Positions 34,128 to 45,617 of a stretch of 64,000 nucleotides of DNA are shown here, one piece after another. Where the stretch lies: assembly GCA_020631735.1 (NCBI GenBank), contig CM036231.1, positions 2,011,831 to 2,075,830 of the forward strand, written 5' to 3'. This stretch comes from Saccharum officinarum (Eukaryota; Streptophyta; Magnoliopsida; Poales; Poaceae). Positions within the stretch are counted from its first letter, which is position 1. Each line of letters begins with the position of its first letter. The notes under the pieces are model-generated. The model did not search any database. It saw only the letters and a list, made by a program, of their open reading frames with translations, and had not been told where the DNA came from. A program made the translations under genes and the position numbers.

Positions 34128-36374
34128 ATGTTGCCCCCGCTTTCTTCAGCTCCTTCCCGTCTGCTCCCCAGGCGAACTGTCGCTTCCGCCACCGCGGCCA
34201 CCGCCTCCTCGCCCTCGCCTGCGCCTTCGCCTTCGCCCGCAGGAGGGCACGGCCACCGCCCCCTGCGCTACGCCGTCCTCGGCGCCGGCTTCGCGGGTCT
34301 CTCCGTCGCGTGGCACCTCCTCAAGGTCACCCTCCACTTCCCCTCTTCCTCCTCCCTCCCTGTGGGTGATACGACAAGCAGAAATCGGCTGAACCGACGC
34401 TGGCGCGATTTCAATTTTCAGCATAGCCCGAGGGATTCCCGCGTGTCGGTGGACATCTACGACGAGAACGGGGTCGGGGGAGGCGCGTCGGGCGTCTCGG
34501 GAGGGCTCCTCCATCCCTACTCGCCTAAAGGTCCTTCCTCCATCGTCTCAACCAAACCATCTGACAGTCATTGGTTTCGTACCCCACCTATGGCTACTCA
34601 GCGAATGACCTGGCATCCAGCTTACTTCATTTCTGTTATGCGTTTGAATTCTTTGTTAACTACAGTGAAACTTCTCTGGAGGGGTGCTGAGTTCTGGAAA
34701 GAGAGCATGGATCTCCTTCGAAGTGCAGAGCAAGCAAACAGAACCATGGGGTCAGATACAACTAATGAAGATGATAACCTTATCTGGAGAAGGCAATGCA
34801 TACATTACATCTTTGCAGCTACTGTAATCTGTAGTCCTTTACTTCTTGTCTCCACCTGCTATATATTTAAGGAGAGCTTCTAACTGAGCAGGGGAATTGT
34901 ACGGCCACCTACAACTGAGAAAGCTGCAGACATATTGCTGGAGGTACTGCTGGATTGAGATTATGCAGATGCGCTAAGGTGCTTCTTTTGTGTTTCTTGG
35001 CGCATCATTTTAATTGCTTCAACCTATTCAAGATAGAATGTTCAGAGTTGCCTCGAGAGTTGCAGCCTTCAACTGCTTGATTCTGATGCCGCACAGCGCC
35101 TGATCCCTGGGCTGTGTACCCCATTTGACTTCGCAGTTTACATGCCACTGGCACTGAACATCAACCCTAAGAAATATCTACAGGTTCTGCATTGCTTCTT
35201 GCTTTCTGTCATTGTCACTTGTTTTGCCATTCTCTGTAGCCTGTACCTTGATAAGCAGACCTATTTCTTTCTTGGGTTTGTACAGGCACTGTTCTCTGCA
35301 TGCCAAAATCTGGCAGATGAAGCATCCTCATTACAAAGTGAGCAGAAAGAATTCAAGCTTTACAAGCAACATGTTGATAATCTACACCATTTGGCAGGTA
35401 AATTCTGGTAGTATGCAGTGAGAATAATGGATATATTTCAATGTTCAGTAACTTGTATTTTCTGTTGTGTCATTATCCTTCACATTTTGGCTTCCAAAAC
35501 TACCATTTGTATTTTTGGTCACCACTTAATCATTTTAAGTAATGACACTAAATTGAAACTCTAATAGTGTCAGCTTACACTTAATCGGTGTGGTACACAA
35601 CTAGAAAGGTTAATGGATTGCATATATTTGACAGTTTGTATGGCTCTTTGAAGCAATTTCACTGCAGTAAGAATTTTTTTTATGCCTAAGGCACTTCAAA
35701 CATGTGCAGGCAATTATGATTCGGTGATCATCTGCCTTGGGGCCAAGGCTCACTCACTTCCTGAACTTGCAAATAAGTTGCCACTTAGGACCTGTAGAGG
35801 AGTTATCGCTGAATTTCAGTTGCCATCCAATACAGTGTAAGTAGGTTCTGCATAATGAAAATTTACACTATTAGTTTGGCAAATCTGATTGATGCATATT
35901 GCGTTTACTTCCTGCAGAGAAGAGTATAGCAGTCAAAGCCCTTCAATCTTATCTGATGCATGGCTGGCATTCCAGGGACCACGAACTGTTTCTATTGGGT
36001 CAACTTGGCAATGGAAGTCTGAGAACGATTCTTCAACTGTATCTGTTGAAGAATCTCTTACAGCAATGGAAGAGTTGCTCCCAAAAGCTTCTGGCGTATA
36101 TCCAAGAATAAATAAATGGGATTTTGTACGTGCAAGAGCTGGAATACGAGCCATGCCTCCACTTACAGCTAATGGGTCATTGCCACTTTTGGGTTGTTTG
36201 GACAATTTACTAGGCAAGAAGAGCAACTGCACATTTTGGCTTGTTGGTGGACTTGGTGCCAGAGGTCTTCTGTATCATGGTTTAGTTGGAAAGTTGACTG
36301 CCAAAGCTGTGATTTCATGTGATGAAAACATAATACCTTCTGAGTTCACGTGCTGGAATGTAATTAAGCCTTAG
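34128..36374 (+). CDS. FAD-dependent oxidoreductase (DAO/MnmC-C-like), eight exons, 442 aa
   Basis: Exons: 34128-34325, 34422-34530, 34666-34792, 34892-34943, 35037-35183, 35286-35397, 35710-35836 and 35918-36374, giving 443 codons including the stop. The N terminus is Ser/Ala/Arg-rich and looks like a plastid or mitochondrial transit peptide (about 45 aa). It is followed by the FAD-binding Rossmann motif YAVLGAGFAGLSVAWHLLK (residues about 48-66) and VDIYDENGVGGGASGVSGGLLHP. The C terminus has RAGIRAMPP and FWLVGGLGARGLLYHG, the second FAD-contact region of the DAO fold. Plant members of this family are annotated only as FAD-dependent oxidoreductases and the substrate is unknown. Intron 3 appears to use a GC donor (AGAAG|GCAATG), and all others are GT-AG. 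The frame-preserving intron 1 (96 nt) could be retained. The gene converges on the H+-ATPase gene. Confidence 0.9.
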
Positions 36375-37278
36375 TGAAAGCTTAGATGCGGTTCAAACTT
36401 CAAGCATGCCGTTCTTCATCTGTAGGAAATGGAACCCTTGTAGATGAGCCAAAATCTGGCAAGGATGGTGCAAAACCCATGGTGTCATCCTGGTGCAGTG
36501 AGCCAGTCACTACTGCATATTGAAATCTGCCCAAGGCATTCCACGTCCGTCCATGTAAACACAAATGCCACCACAACTCTGCAAGTAAGATGATGTTCTA
36601 CTTCAGATGCCTCCAAAGAATTGTGCCGAGCCTGTATGTTTCCCCTGGTGAACTCAAATGGCAGCGCTGAGGCTTTGTTGAGGTGCAAGTCTCTTTCTGT
36701 CCTAGGAAACAATTGGCTGAGTGGAGCAGAGGTCCGTTGACACATGTTCCTATACTTTCATATTACTCTCAGATCCCTTTGTGTTTCGTTTTCTAGTTTC
36801 TTATGTATTTCCTACTGTTTGTTGAATCGTCACTTCTGTAAACCTCTCAAAGGTTATGAGTTTTGCATGAGTAGAGTATTCAGATCAGTAATGTATTCTG
36901 GCATTCACTAACCAGTTAGAGGGATTGTTACTTTCAAACTAGGAACCATTTAGCATTTACCATGTTCGATGCTAGTTTCTCATGATTTAATGGATTTGGA
37001 ATTGTAAGAAATATTTTGAAATGTAGGTTTATGATTAGTCATCCATTCGCTAATGGACTTGTGATACACTTCAACTTTACCCATAACTCCAAATCAGGGA
37101 ATCAAACCAAAAAAAAAATGACTGGCAATATGATGATTAGATGAACAGAACTAAGTATATTGTATGGATGTTACACCTCAGCATTCCCGTACCTTTGTAT
37201 AGTGTATAGCTGTACAATGTGGAATTAAGAACACAACAATACGTAGGTACATATTCACTTGATCAGATACACCAGATC
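36375..37278. other. Convergent intergenic region
   Basis: Holds the 3' UTRs of the FAD oxidoreductase gene (plus) and the H+-ATPase gene (minus). AT-rich, with no further gene seen. Confidence 0.5.
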
Positions 37279-40200
37279 TCAGAAAAGCTCTCTTGCCGCC
37301 CAAAAAACCACATAAGTACACCTAAGGAAACGAAGAACACAGGACTCCCCCTCCGTCCACCGCTGGACGCCGTCGGTCACGCGGTGTAGCTCTACGGAAA
37401 GGTATCGACGCCGATCCCCTTCTGCTAGCTTCACCACCGACTCGACGTGCCTCTTGAGTGTCTGCAGCTCCACAAGTCTGCAGGCATCAAGAAGGCCGTT
37501 GAGATCAGCGGCGCTAGCGATGGCTAGTTCATCGCCGGAGATCGAAGACGGTGGCTAGGCTAACGTACCTTGCGACCTTGGCGGAGGAGGGTGGAAGGTC
37601 GGAGGAGGTGGCGAGCTGGTTCAGGCCGTGGAGTGTCCTCTGCTCTACCGCCCACTGTGCCTCGCGCTCGCCCTTGCCGCAGTCCTTGTTCGTGAACGCC
37701 GTCCGCGCGAGACAAGCACCAAGAAACGTATCACTGGAGACGACGCGACACAGACAGAGAGACAACGGCAAGGCGACCGATCAAGGCTACGTCATCGTCA
37801 GCTCAAGATCAAGGCAGAGTAGACGACAACAGTGGAGCAGTTTGAGTGAGAGTGGCCAAGCTTGCCTTGTTCTGGACGTTGTTGCCCGTGGCCTTGCCTC
37901 TGAGCGCTGCGCGGATCATGAACTTGAGCACGTCGAGCGGGATGTAGGTGACGACGCTGAAGATCCAGATGGCGCCGCCCCACGCCCAGCCGATCCCCTG
38001 CATGCGGCAGAAGTCCCAGTCGGCGTACACCGCGATGCACGTCGCCACCAGCTGGGCGGCGAAGAAGGCGAAGAGCAGGAGGAAGCCCGGCCGCTCCACG
38101 AAGGACCAGCTCCGGGACCGCGTCACGAAGATGAGCGCCTGGCTGATGATGCTCACTTGGAGGTACAGCGCCGCCATCAGCTCCCTGTCGTTCTCCTTGA
38201 TCGACGTCACGCCGAACACGTCCTGTGCATCATATCGCATGGAAATGGAATGGCTGCTGGGTGAGTGAGGTTGCTACCAATGCAAGGACAATGGACCTGG
38301 CAATGGCAATGGGTAGGTGTACCGTGAAGAAGTCGGTGTCGTGGGCGAGGTAGAAGAAGACGGCGGTGACGATGGCCATGTAGGTGCCGAGCACGACGCC
38401 GGTGGCGAAGATCTCGTCGAGCTTCCACGAGTCAGGGGTGGGCGACGGCTTCACGCGGTCCTTGGAGATGGTCATGATGGTGCCGTCGTTGAGGATGGCG
38501 ATGATGAGCACCATGAAGGGCGCGAAGTCGAACTTCCAGATGAGCGCGATGAGGAGGAAGCCCAGCACGATGCGGATGGTGATGGACACGGCGTAGATGG
38601 TGTAGTTCTTCATGCGCTGGAAGATGGAGCGGCTCGTCAGCACGGCGCTCACGATCACGCTCAGCCCGGGCTCCGTCAGCACGATGTCCGACGCGCTCCG
38701 GGCCGCGTCCGTCGCGTCGTCCACGGCGATGCCGATGTCCGCCTTCTTCAGCGCCGGCGCGTCGTTCACGCCGTCCCCGGTCATGCCGCAGATGTGGTTC
38801 CGGTCCTGCAGCCGCTTCACGATCTCGTACTTGTGCTCGGGGAAGACCCCCGCGAAGCCGTCGGCCTTCTCGATGAGCTCGTCGATGTGCATGCCGTTCA
38901 CCGTGCTGTTCTTGTCGCCCAGGAGCGTGGTGGAGGGGTACATGTTGGTGCCCATGCCTAGCCGGCGGCCGGTCTCCTTGCCGATGGCGAGCTGGTCACC
39001 GGTGATCATCTTCACGTTGACGCCCAGGTGGAGCGCACGGCGGATGGTCTCCGCGCTGTCGTGCCTCGGCGGGTCGAACAGGGGCAGGAGGCCGATGAAT
39101 TGCCACGGGTCACCGGCGCTCTCCTTGCTCTTCTCCGGCACCTGCTGGTACGACACGCCGAGCGACCGGAGGCCGCGGTCGGCGTACCCGTCGATCAAGG
39201 CATGGACCTTATTCTCGGCCTCGGCGCCCATGTTGCAGAGCTCGATGATCTGCTCGGGAGCACCCTTGCTGACCCTGTGCCAGTCGCCATTGCCGTCGAT
39301 GTAGGTGATGGCCGTGCGCTTCTCGACCGGGTTAAAGGGGAGGAAGTGGACTTCCTGGATGCCAGCGCGGGCCTCCTTGGGGTCGGCGAGCATGTTCACG
39401 ATACAGGTGTCGATGGCGTCCTGGTTCTCGACGCGGGAGGCCCTCGCGGCGTAGAGGAGCACCATGTCCTTGTCGACGCCCTTGGAGTACACCTCGATGA
39501 GGGACTTGTCGACGGTGAGCTTGTTGAGGGTGAGGGTGCCGGTCTTGTCGCTACAGAGCATGTCCATGCCGGCCATCTCCTCGATGGCCGTCATGCGCTT
39601 GGTGATGGCCCCCTGCTGCGACAGGCGGTGGGAGCCGATGGCCATGGTGACCGAGAGCACGGTGGGCATGGCGATGGGGATCCCGCCGATGAGAAGCACG
39701 AGGAGGTTATCGATGCCGTCGCGGTACGCGCGGTGCTGGATCGGGTACATGACGACGATCTCGACCAGCATGCCAGCGGCGATGGAGATGATGCAGAAGT
39801 TGCCGATGGCCGTGAGCACCTGCTGGAAGTGGCCGACGTTGTTGGTGCTGTCGACGAGGTGCGCCGCCTTGCCGAAGAAGGTGCGCACGCCGGTGGCGAT
39901 GACGACGGCCTCGATCTCTCCCTGCTTCACGGTGGAGCCCGAGAACACCTCCTGCCCAGGGTGCTTGTTCACGGGGAGCGACTCGCCGGTGAGCGCCGAC
40001 TGGTCGATCTTGAGCGGGTCGCCCTCGAGCAGCCTCGCGTCGGCGGGGACGATGTCGCCGAGCTTGATGCTGATGATGTCACCGGGCACCAGGATCGACG
40101 CGTCCTGCTCCTCCCAGCTGCCATCCCTCAGCAGCTTGGTCTTGGGCGCCAGCCCGGCCATGAGCGCCGCCGCCGCGTTCCCGGCGTTGGCCTCTTCGAT

Positions 40201-40622
40201 GTAGCTGATGGTGGAGTTGATGAAGAGCAGCGAGACGATCCCGACGAAGTCCTGCCAGTCGGGCGGCCTGCCGCCGCCGTTGGCGAGCGCGATGGCCATG
40301 ATGGCCGCCATCTCCATGACCCACGAGAGCGGGTTCCACATGAAGCCCAGGAACTTGAGCAGGTTGTTCTCCTTCTTCTCCTCCAGCTTGTTGGGTCCGA
40401 ACGTCCTGAGCCGGTTCTCGCCCTCCGTGCTGGACAGCCCCTTGCGGTCGCATTTCAGCGTCTTGAACACCTCCTCCACCGGAATCTTGGACTGCAAATC
40501 CCAAAGCCATCATCAAGCTAGCATCAGTGCGCGCGCGGCGTGGTCAACAAGGACGGTGATCGCGGCTGCGCACGTACCAGATTGACGTCCCCGCCTATGG
40601 TCTCCGGGGAGATGGACGCCAT
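37279..40622 (-). CDS. Plasma-membrane P3A H+-ATPase, five exons, 967 aa, atypical C terminus
   Basis: Modelled minus-strand exons: 40622-40578 ([15 protein letters not shown]), 40491-38323, 38222-37866, 37702-37569 and 37477-37279. The pump uses ATP to export protons across the plasma membrane. Landmarks: actuator TGES (LTGESLPV, about residue 183), phosphorylated Asp in SDKTGTLT (D330), nucleotide-binding KGAPEQI, hinge [19 protein letters not shown], and the M6 Asp in AILNDGTIM. All ten membrane segments are recognisable. Exceptions: intron 3 has a GC donor (AACAAG|GCAAGC), and the conserved NVQNK/TAFTNK junction has GG where AG is expected. After [14 protein letters not shown] the regulatory domain is short, keeps [19 protein letters not shown], then diverges and ends WAARELF. 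The usual terminal YTV with its phosphorylated Thr (14-3-3 site) is absent. A GT-AG alternative for intron 3 would add about 23 residues. Confidence 0.93.
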
Positions 40623-40844
40623 GGTTGCTTCTTTTTCTTGTTTTCTTTTATTGGAGTGCGTGCGGGGAGCCTCGCTCAAGCCAAAGGGGCGGGCGCCGTC
40701 CGGCCGGTCACGAGCTCACCGCGCCAGGGGCGGAGGTCTTCGGAGCGCACGGAGGGAGGGCGGGGCACGCACCGCTGCCTGCCTCTGCCTCTCTCTCCGT
40801 GGATGGACGAAGACGGCATTGTCCGTAACACGGGCGCGGCCGCC

Positions 40845-40849
40845 TTATA
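40845..40849 (-). promoter_or_regulatory. Possible TATA box of the H+-ATPase gene
   Basis: The minus strand reads CTATAAGGCGG here, about 225 bp upstream of the start codon. The surrounding 300 bp are GC-rich, so an AT word of this kind stands out. No transcript evidence is available. Confidence 0.4.
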
Positions 40850-41088
40850 GGGAGCAACGGGCGCGGGCGGTGCCCCCGCGACACCGAGCTCTTTTTTTGG
40901 CTGCCCGTGCCCGGCCTTCGTGGAGCGCCTCTAGTTCGCGGCTTCGTCTCGGCGTGCGCTGGCTCCGAGTGCGCGGATCTCGAGGCGTTCCGGGTGCTCG
41001 GCGAGGAGACGACACGCGGAAATACCAAACCGCGACGCCATGCGGCCGCATACGCTCCTGGCATAGTGCTGGTCAACTCCTGTTCTTA

Positions 41089-41896
41089 GAGCATCACCAA
41101 TATGTTCAGAAAACAGTCCAAAAGGCATGGTTTTTAGTTGTCTCAAAAAAAAAGGCATGGTATTTAGTTCCTTGCCAAAAACTATATCAACTGACTCTGG
41201 GATTCTGATACAGAAATGCATACAACACTCGAGTATTTTGGAGCAATCCAACGCTCGATTTTTCTCTTCTCTTTTCTTTCTCTCCCTCCCTTCTCCAGCT
41301 CTGTTGGGCTTAGAAAAGGGAATTAGGGGAGGGAGGCAAGCCAGGCAGTGGGGATGAGAGAGACGGCAGCGAGGCGGAGGTGGCGGTGGCGTCGCCAGAG
41401 CGGGCGACGACGGAGGTGTCCGGGCCAGGTTGGGGCGGGAGCGACTATGGCCATGACAGCGGCGGGGGGATTAGGAGGAGGTTGCTGCGGGCACGATAGG
41501 GTCTCGCCGGAGTTCCACAGCCACGACGTAGCTACGGAGCTCCGATGATACCCTACCATGCCACGCGCGGGGTGGTGGGCAGCAGCAGGGCGAAGGCAAT
41601 GAAGGAGGAAGGACCATGGACCAGAGGTAGAAGAAAAGAGATGAAGCGTCCATCTTCATCTCCGACAGTCAGAATGAATCGAGTGTCCAACGGCTTCGAA
41701 ACACTTGATTACTGTGTAGACAGACTCTTATGATATATCCACATCTCCATATAAATAGGTCTAAGCTCTTACGTTCACTTTTAACCACTTAAGCTCTTAC
41801 AAGCACTTTTAACCACAACTCTTATGCCCACTTTCAATCACTAATATTTGGGACAACTCCATAAACTTTGTTCCACAAACTCCATCATGGTAGCTC
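41089..41896. mobile_element. MITE-like element with TTAGAGC ends near the H+-ATPase promoter
   Basis: Left border TTAGAGCATCACCAA and right border TGGTAGCTCTAA form inverted ends of the common grass 'TTAGAGCATC' family (PIF-like). The interior contains a GC-rich block (41300-41560). It begins about 465 bp upstream of the H+-ATPase start codon. Confidence 0.6.
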
Positions 41897-41909
41897 TAAG
41901 AAAAACTTA

Positions 41910-42801
41910 GAGGGTGTTTGGGACTGCTTCACTCCAGGTTTTGCAACTCCGCTCCAGTTTCATCTTGCTAAACACCTCCGGCTCCTAAACTCTGCTCCGT
42001 AAAAAAAAAGAAGTTAGGGACTAATTTCACCTTTCGTACTACCTTTGGAAAAAGATTACCCACACTGCCATCCATTACACACGTACTGTTTCGTTTTTCT
42101 TTTGCTTCTTCCTCCGTTCGTCCGACTCGCCCAACGCCGCCATGCGAGTTCCTGCGCCGCGCCGCCTAGCGTTCCGGCCACCACGACGACCCCTCAATGC
42201 CGACATGGAGGCAACGAGATCGCGGAGCCGCCCCTCTCTTTGCCTGGTGCCGCCGTCCAGTCTTTCTCCTTGGTGCCGCGTGGGGGCCTGCGGGGGCGAA
42301 GCCGTACCGTGGCCATCGACACCACGGTTAGCTGCCTCGCCGGCCACCGGAGCTGACCGGGAGGCCCCAGATGCGGTCTGCTTCATCAAGGGTGGCAGGC
42401 TGGCCGACGAGCTCGCACAGGTGTTTGATTGATTGGTTAGAGATTTCCTGAAGCATACAACCTGTTTGACCGAATGCCTCTGCCAAGAAATAATTACGGA
42501 CCAGTATGAATGTGCAAAAGAAGACAAAAGTAACCACGGAGAGTATGCAAATATATGATTTTTTTCACTTATCTTGTACCAAAGATTGCAAATATTTTTT
42601 TAGGATAATAAGAATCACTTAGAAAAGCTAAATATAACATAAAACATATGAAGGGCAGAAATGGTTATTCTCACCAAAATAGGTACGAGCTAGAGCAGAG
42701 CTACATCACCTGCTTCAGCAACTCTACAGTAGAGCTGTTGCATAGCAGATTTGGTGGAGCATAGCCGAAAAAACTAGAGCAGAGCAGTCCCAAACAGGCC
42801 C
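41910..42801. mobile_element. Tourist-like element with TTA target duplication and GC-rich interior
   Basis: TTA at 41907-41909 and 42802-42804. Ends are GAGGGTGTTTGGGACTGC and, on the other strand, GGGCCTGTTTGGGACTGC. Subterminal 'ctccgctcc' on the left and 'gagcagagc' on the right form further inverted matches. The interior 42120-42420 is exon-like in composition but has no recognised protein. Confidence 0.8.
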
Positions 42802-42804
42802 TTA

Positions 42805-42951
42805 GATTTTGTGAAGCACCTCTGTAGATGCTCTCATAACTCCACATAGGTTTTTCTTTTCCAGAGTAGAATAGCTTTTTTTTCATAGAGTAGAGTTGCA
42901 TGGAACTGTAAAAAAACGTGGAGTGGAGGAGTCCCAAACAATCCTTAATGT
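42805..42951. mobile_element. Remnant of the same Tourist-like family
   Basis: A second 'gtggaggagtcccaaacaatcc' end followed by TTA lies directly next to the complete element, preceded by 'agagtagaatagc' and 'agagtagagttgc' subterminal words. The other end is missing, so this is a one-ended remnant. Confidence 0.55.
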
Positions 42952-43070
42952 GAGAAAAATGTATGTTTGAGAGTAGACATGGAGGCCCTTTTCTTGCTGG
43001 TTACTAAGACAACAGAGCATTAGTAAGAGAGAGGACATTTCATGACAGAGCATTAGCAGACCCAAGCAAT

Positions 43071-43208
43071 ACTCCCTCCGTGGCTCCGTTTCAAATTATA
43101 CAACAACGTTTTGACTATTGTACATATATTGTTTTTCATCTGTATCTAAACAATTATATATAACATATATAAAAAAGTCAAAAACATCTTATAAATTGAA
43201 ACAGATGA
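43071..43208. mobile_element. Stowaway-like MITE
   Basis: Begins 'tactccctccgtggctccg', then 'tttcaaattatacaacaacg', and ends with the inverted partner 'cttataaattgaaacagatg'. The last bases of the right end are decayed. Confidence 0.7.
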
Positions 43209-43311
43209 AGCTGTCGACTTCAAAACAGGCCCAAGATGAAAACAGAAAAATAGTGAACCACATTTGAAATGTGGAACTCAATGCCAGTCATATCATAATA
43301 GAAGGAACTAA

Positions 43312-44079
43312 TGGCCCGTTTGGTAGAGCTTCGGCTCCAGCCAAAACAGCTTCAGTTATGACTTCATCTGTGAAGCAGATTCACTTGGGAGCTGAAGCAG
43401 TTTCTTTGGACCGTTTGCCAAAACAGCTTCGCCTGGTAGTCCAAAACAACAAAATGTCCATATTGCCCTTTTTTTTTTCCTTTTTCTCCTTTTCTTTTCT
43501 CTTATTTTTCCTTTCCAATTTCTCTTTTCTTTCTATATTCTCTATCTTATCCTTATCCCACATGTCACAGCACGGGACCTTCCTTCATGCGGATGAGATC
43601 TCCGAGTGCCGCCCCGTCGTTTCTCCACGCGGACGCGGATGGGACTTCTCTCTACCTCCCGTCAGTTTCTCCGAGCGTCTGAGCGGTGCCACCTCCTCGC
43701 CGGCGCGCGCTCCAGCCGCCACCCCTCACCGGCATGTAGTCCACCGCCACCTCCTCGCCGACCCTTCTTCCTCCTCCCCGCCAGGGCTCTCCTCGCCGCT
43801 GCACCTGCCCCCACCTCCACCACACCGGGTGCTCGCCCTCCCTCACCGCATGCAACTCCCTACCGTCGGGGGCAGATCCAGCCTCCACGCGCTGGGGTCC
43901 ACCGGTGGCAGATGGGAGCTAGGAGAAGCTTGATTTTTCAGCTCCACCCAACGCAACTGGTATGTGAGAGCGCGTTTTGTGGAGATCTTCGTGAAGAGCA
44001 CCTGCAGAAAGAGCCGTTTGGTATGAGGAGCTGGAAAATGGCTCCGGTAGCTGCCTCCGAATCCATACTAAACGCCCCC
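43312..44079. mobile_element. Tourist-like element with TAA target duplication and GC-rich interior
   Basis: TAA at 43309-43311 and 44080-44082. Left end TGGCCCGTTTGGTAGAGCTT; the right end on the other strand is GGGGGCGTTTAGTATGGA. Subterminal 'ccgtttgg', 'agctccag' and 'gaagc' words recur in inverted form. The GC-rich interior (43580-43900) contains no recognised protein. Confidence 0.7.
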
Positions 44080-44110
44080 TAAAGAAGACCCTCCAAGATA
44101 CACAACTTGA

Positions 44111-44139
<29 letters not shown>
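44111..44139. repeat. Poly-C homopolymer of 29 bases
   Basis: An uninterrupted C run. Length in such tracts is unreliable in most sequencing data. Confidence 0.9.
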
Positions 44140-44141
<2 letters not shown>

Positions 44142-45617
44142 AGCAGCTGAAATCGATTCAAGATGTCAGTGCATTCTATTCCTACGTTTTTGCTGTGTTC
44201 CAAAGAGGCCATTACCCTCAGCAGCTGAAATCAAAAGTAACAGATGAGCTAGATAAGCAGCCTGATCGTTATTCACATGAATTGTCCAGTTCTGATTGTG
44301 AAATGATCACCAGGAACGTAGGTTTACACAGCCATCCACCGAATAGGGAAATCATCTTCAGACAATAAACCATGCATACTAATTCAAGCAACAACGCCTC
44401 TACTGATTCACAGCTTTTCTATGGAAAACACAGGTCAGGAACATCTATCCAAGTAATCCAGTGTCAGGAGTGAATGCAATTTAAACAGCAACATAAAATT
44501 TGTCGCAAGTGCTCCAGCAGCCAAGAAAGAACATCCAATGTATTATTCAAAAGCACCATGGTTGTACTCGTGTAACAAGTGTACACATACAGCAACCAAC
44601 TCGTAACATGTTTCTGATCTACATACACACATATAACCAAGCAATATAACTCCATTAGGAACCTTGATGGAAACTACTAAACTATCATGCCAGATCATAT
44701 AACATTGCACGGAAGAATGCTCTTACTATCATAGACTATAACTGGTACAAACAACCAGCACGAAGCATTGGCCAATTGCTCATCCATTATAACTAGATAC
44801 TACACCATTTTGAGTACAAGGAATACAGGACTATACAGACAATCCGAATTCTGAAATTTTGAGTACAAGGAATCCAGGAGGATACAAACGATCCGAATTC
44901 TGAAAAATTGCACCATCTTCAGCACAAAATAGCACAGGAGACATAACTGTAATAACACCCAACACTATGGCCCCGTTCGGCTGGAATTATGAGCCGGCTG
45001 AAAAATACTGTTGGCTGATTTTTTATGAGAGAAAAATATTGTTCCGGCTGAAAAAATAAGCTGAATAAGACAGATTATAAGCCAGATAAACAAAGTCTGA
45101 ATTATAAGCCGGCTGAAAAATATTGTTGGCTGATTTTTTATGAGAGAAAAATACTGTTCCGGCTGAAAAAATAAGCTGAATAAGACGGATTATAAGCCAG
45201 ATGAACAGAGTCTATTCACATGCCTACAGCATGCCAGCAAATAGAGGCATTCAAATTATCAGAAAATTAGCAGATCAAGTGCATACCAAATCACGAGTAA
45301 ACCACCCTAAATCATAGAAAAGTGTTGAAACCAGACAGTTAGGTGAGGAATGGACACCCATGCACAATCAGAGAAGCATAGCAAACTGGCGAAATAATTG
45401 GCTCGGGATCAACTGATTAAGGCACTGCAGGTTAAATAAATTCAGCATAACATAAAGGCGGTTCTTTAACCATCAGACAAACATGATATTCTCAGTATGC
45501 TACTACAAGCAAACTGATAAGATCCCTTTTAACACAAACAAAATCTTAAACAAGAACTTCCTAGCTTGCAGAGCCCTATCCTCCCCAAGCATCGTTGGCC
45601 AGCATCTCTTCCACCGC
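44140..45617. other. 3' side of the eL39 gene, no further gene seen
   Basis: AT-rich sequence. 'ttttgagtacaaggaat' recurs at about 44810 and 44857 with matching flanks (a diverged tandem duplication of about 50 bp). It also includes the duplicated MITE listed separately. Confidence 0.45.
44970..45215. mobile_element. Tandemly duplicated 'GGCCCCGTTCGGCTGG' MITE
   Basis: The element starts 'ggccccgttcggctggaatt' and its body 'gccggctgaaaaatactgtt' to 'ttataagccagataaacaaa' is repeated once more (45098-45215) with few changes, ending 'ccagatgaacagagtct'. The repeat unit is about 118 bp. The outer ends are imperfect inverted repeats. Confidence 0.75.

Noticed and set aside
34326..34421. Reading through intron 1 of the FAD oxidoreductase as coding
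   Set aside because: It is open and in frame, but it has GT and AG borders with a pyrimidine tract and would insert 32 non-conserved residues inside the FAD-binding fold.
34944..34980. A micro-exon (ATGCGCTAAG) in the FAD oxidoreductase gene
   Set aside because: It would need a 26-base intron and gives a stop. The acceptor at 35036 (GATAG|AATGTTCAG) restores the conserved reading.
39028..40521. A 497-codon plus-strand frame
   Set aside because: It is the antisense of the conserved H+-ATPase exon 2. High third-position GC in the true frame keeps the opposite strand open.
43271..43933. A 220-codon plus-strand frame
   Set aside because: It spans the end and GC-rich interior of the TAA-flanked element at 43312-44079 and has no domain.
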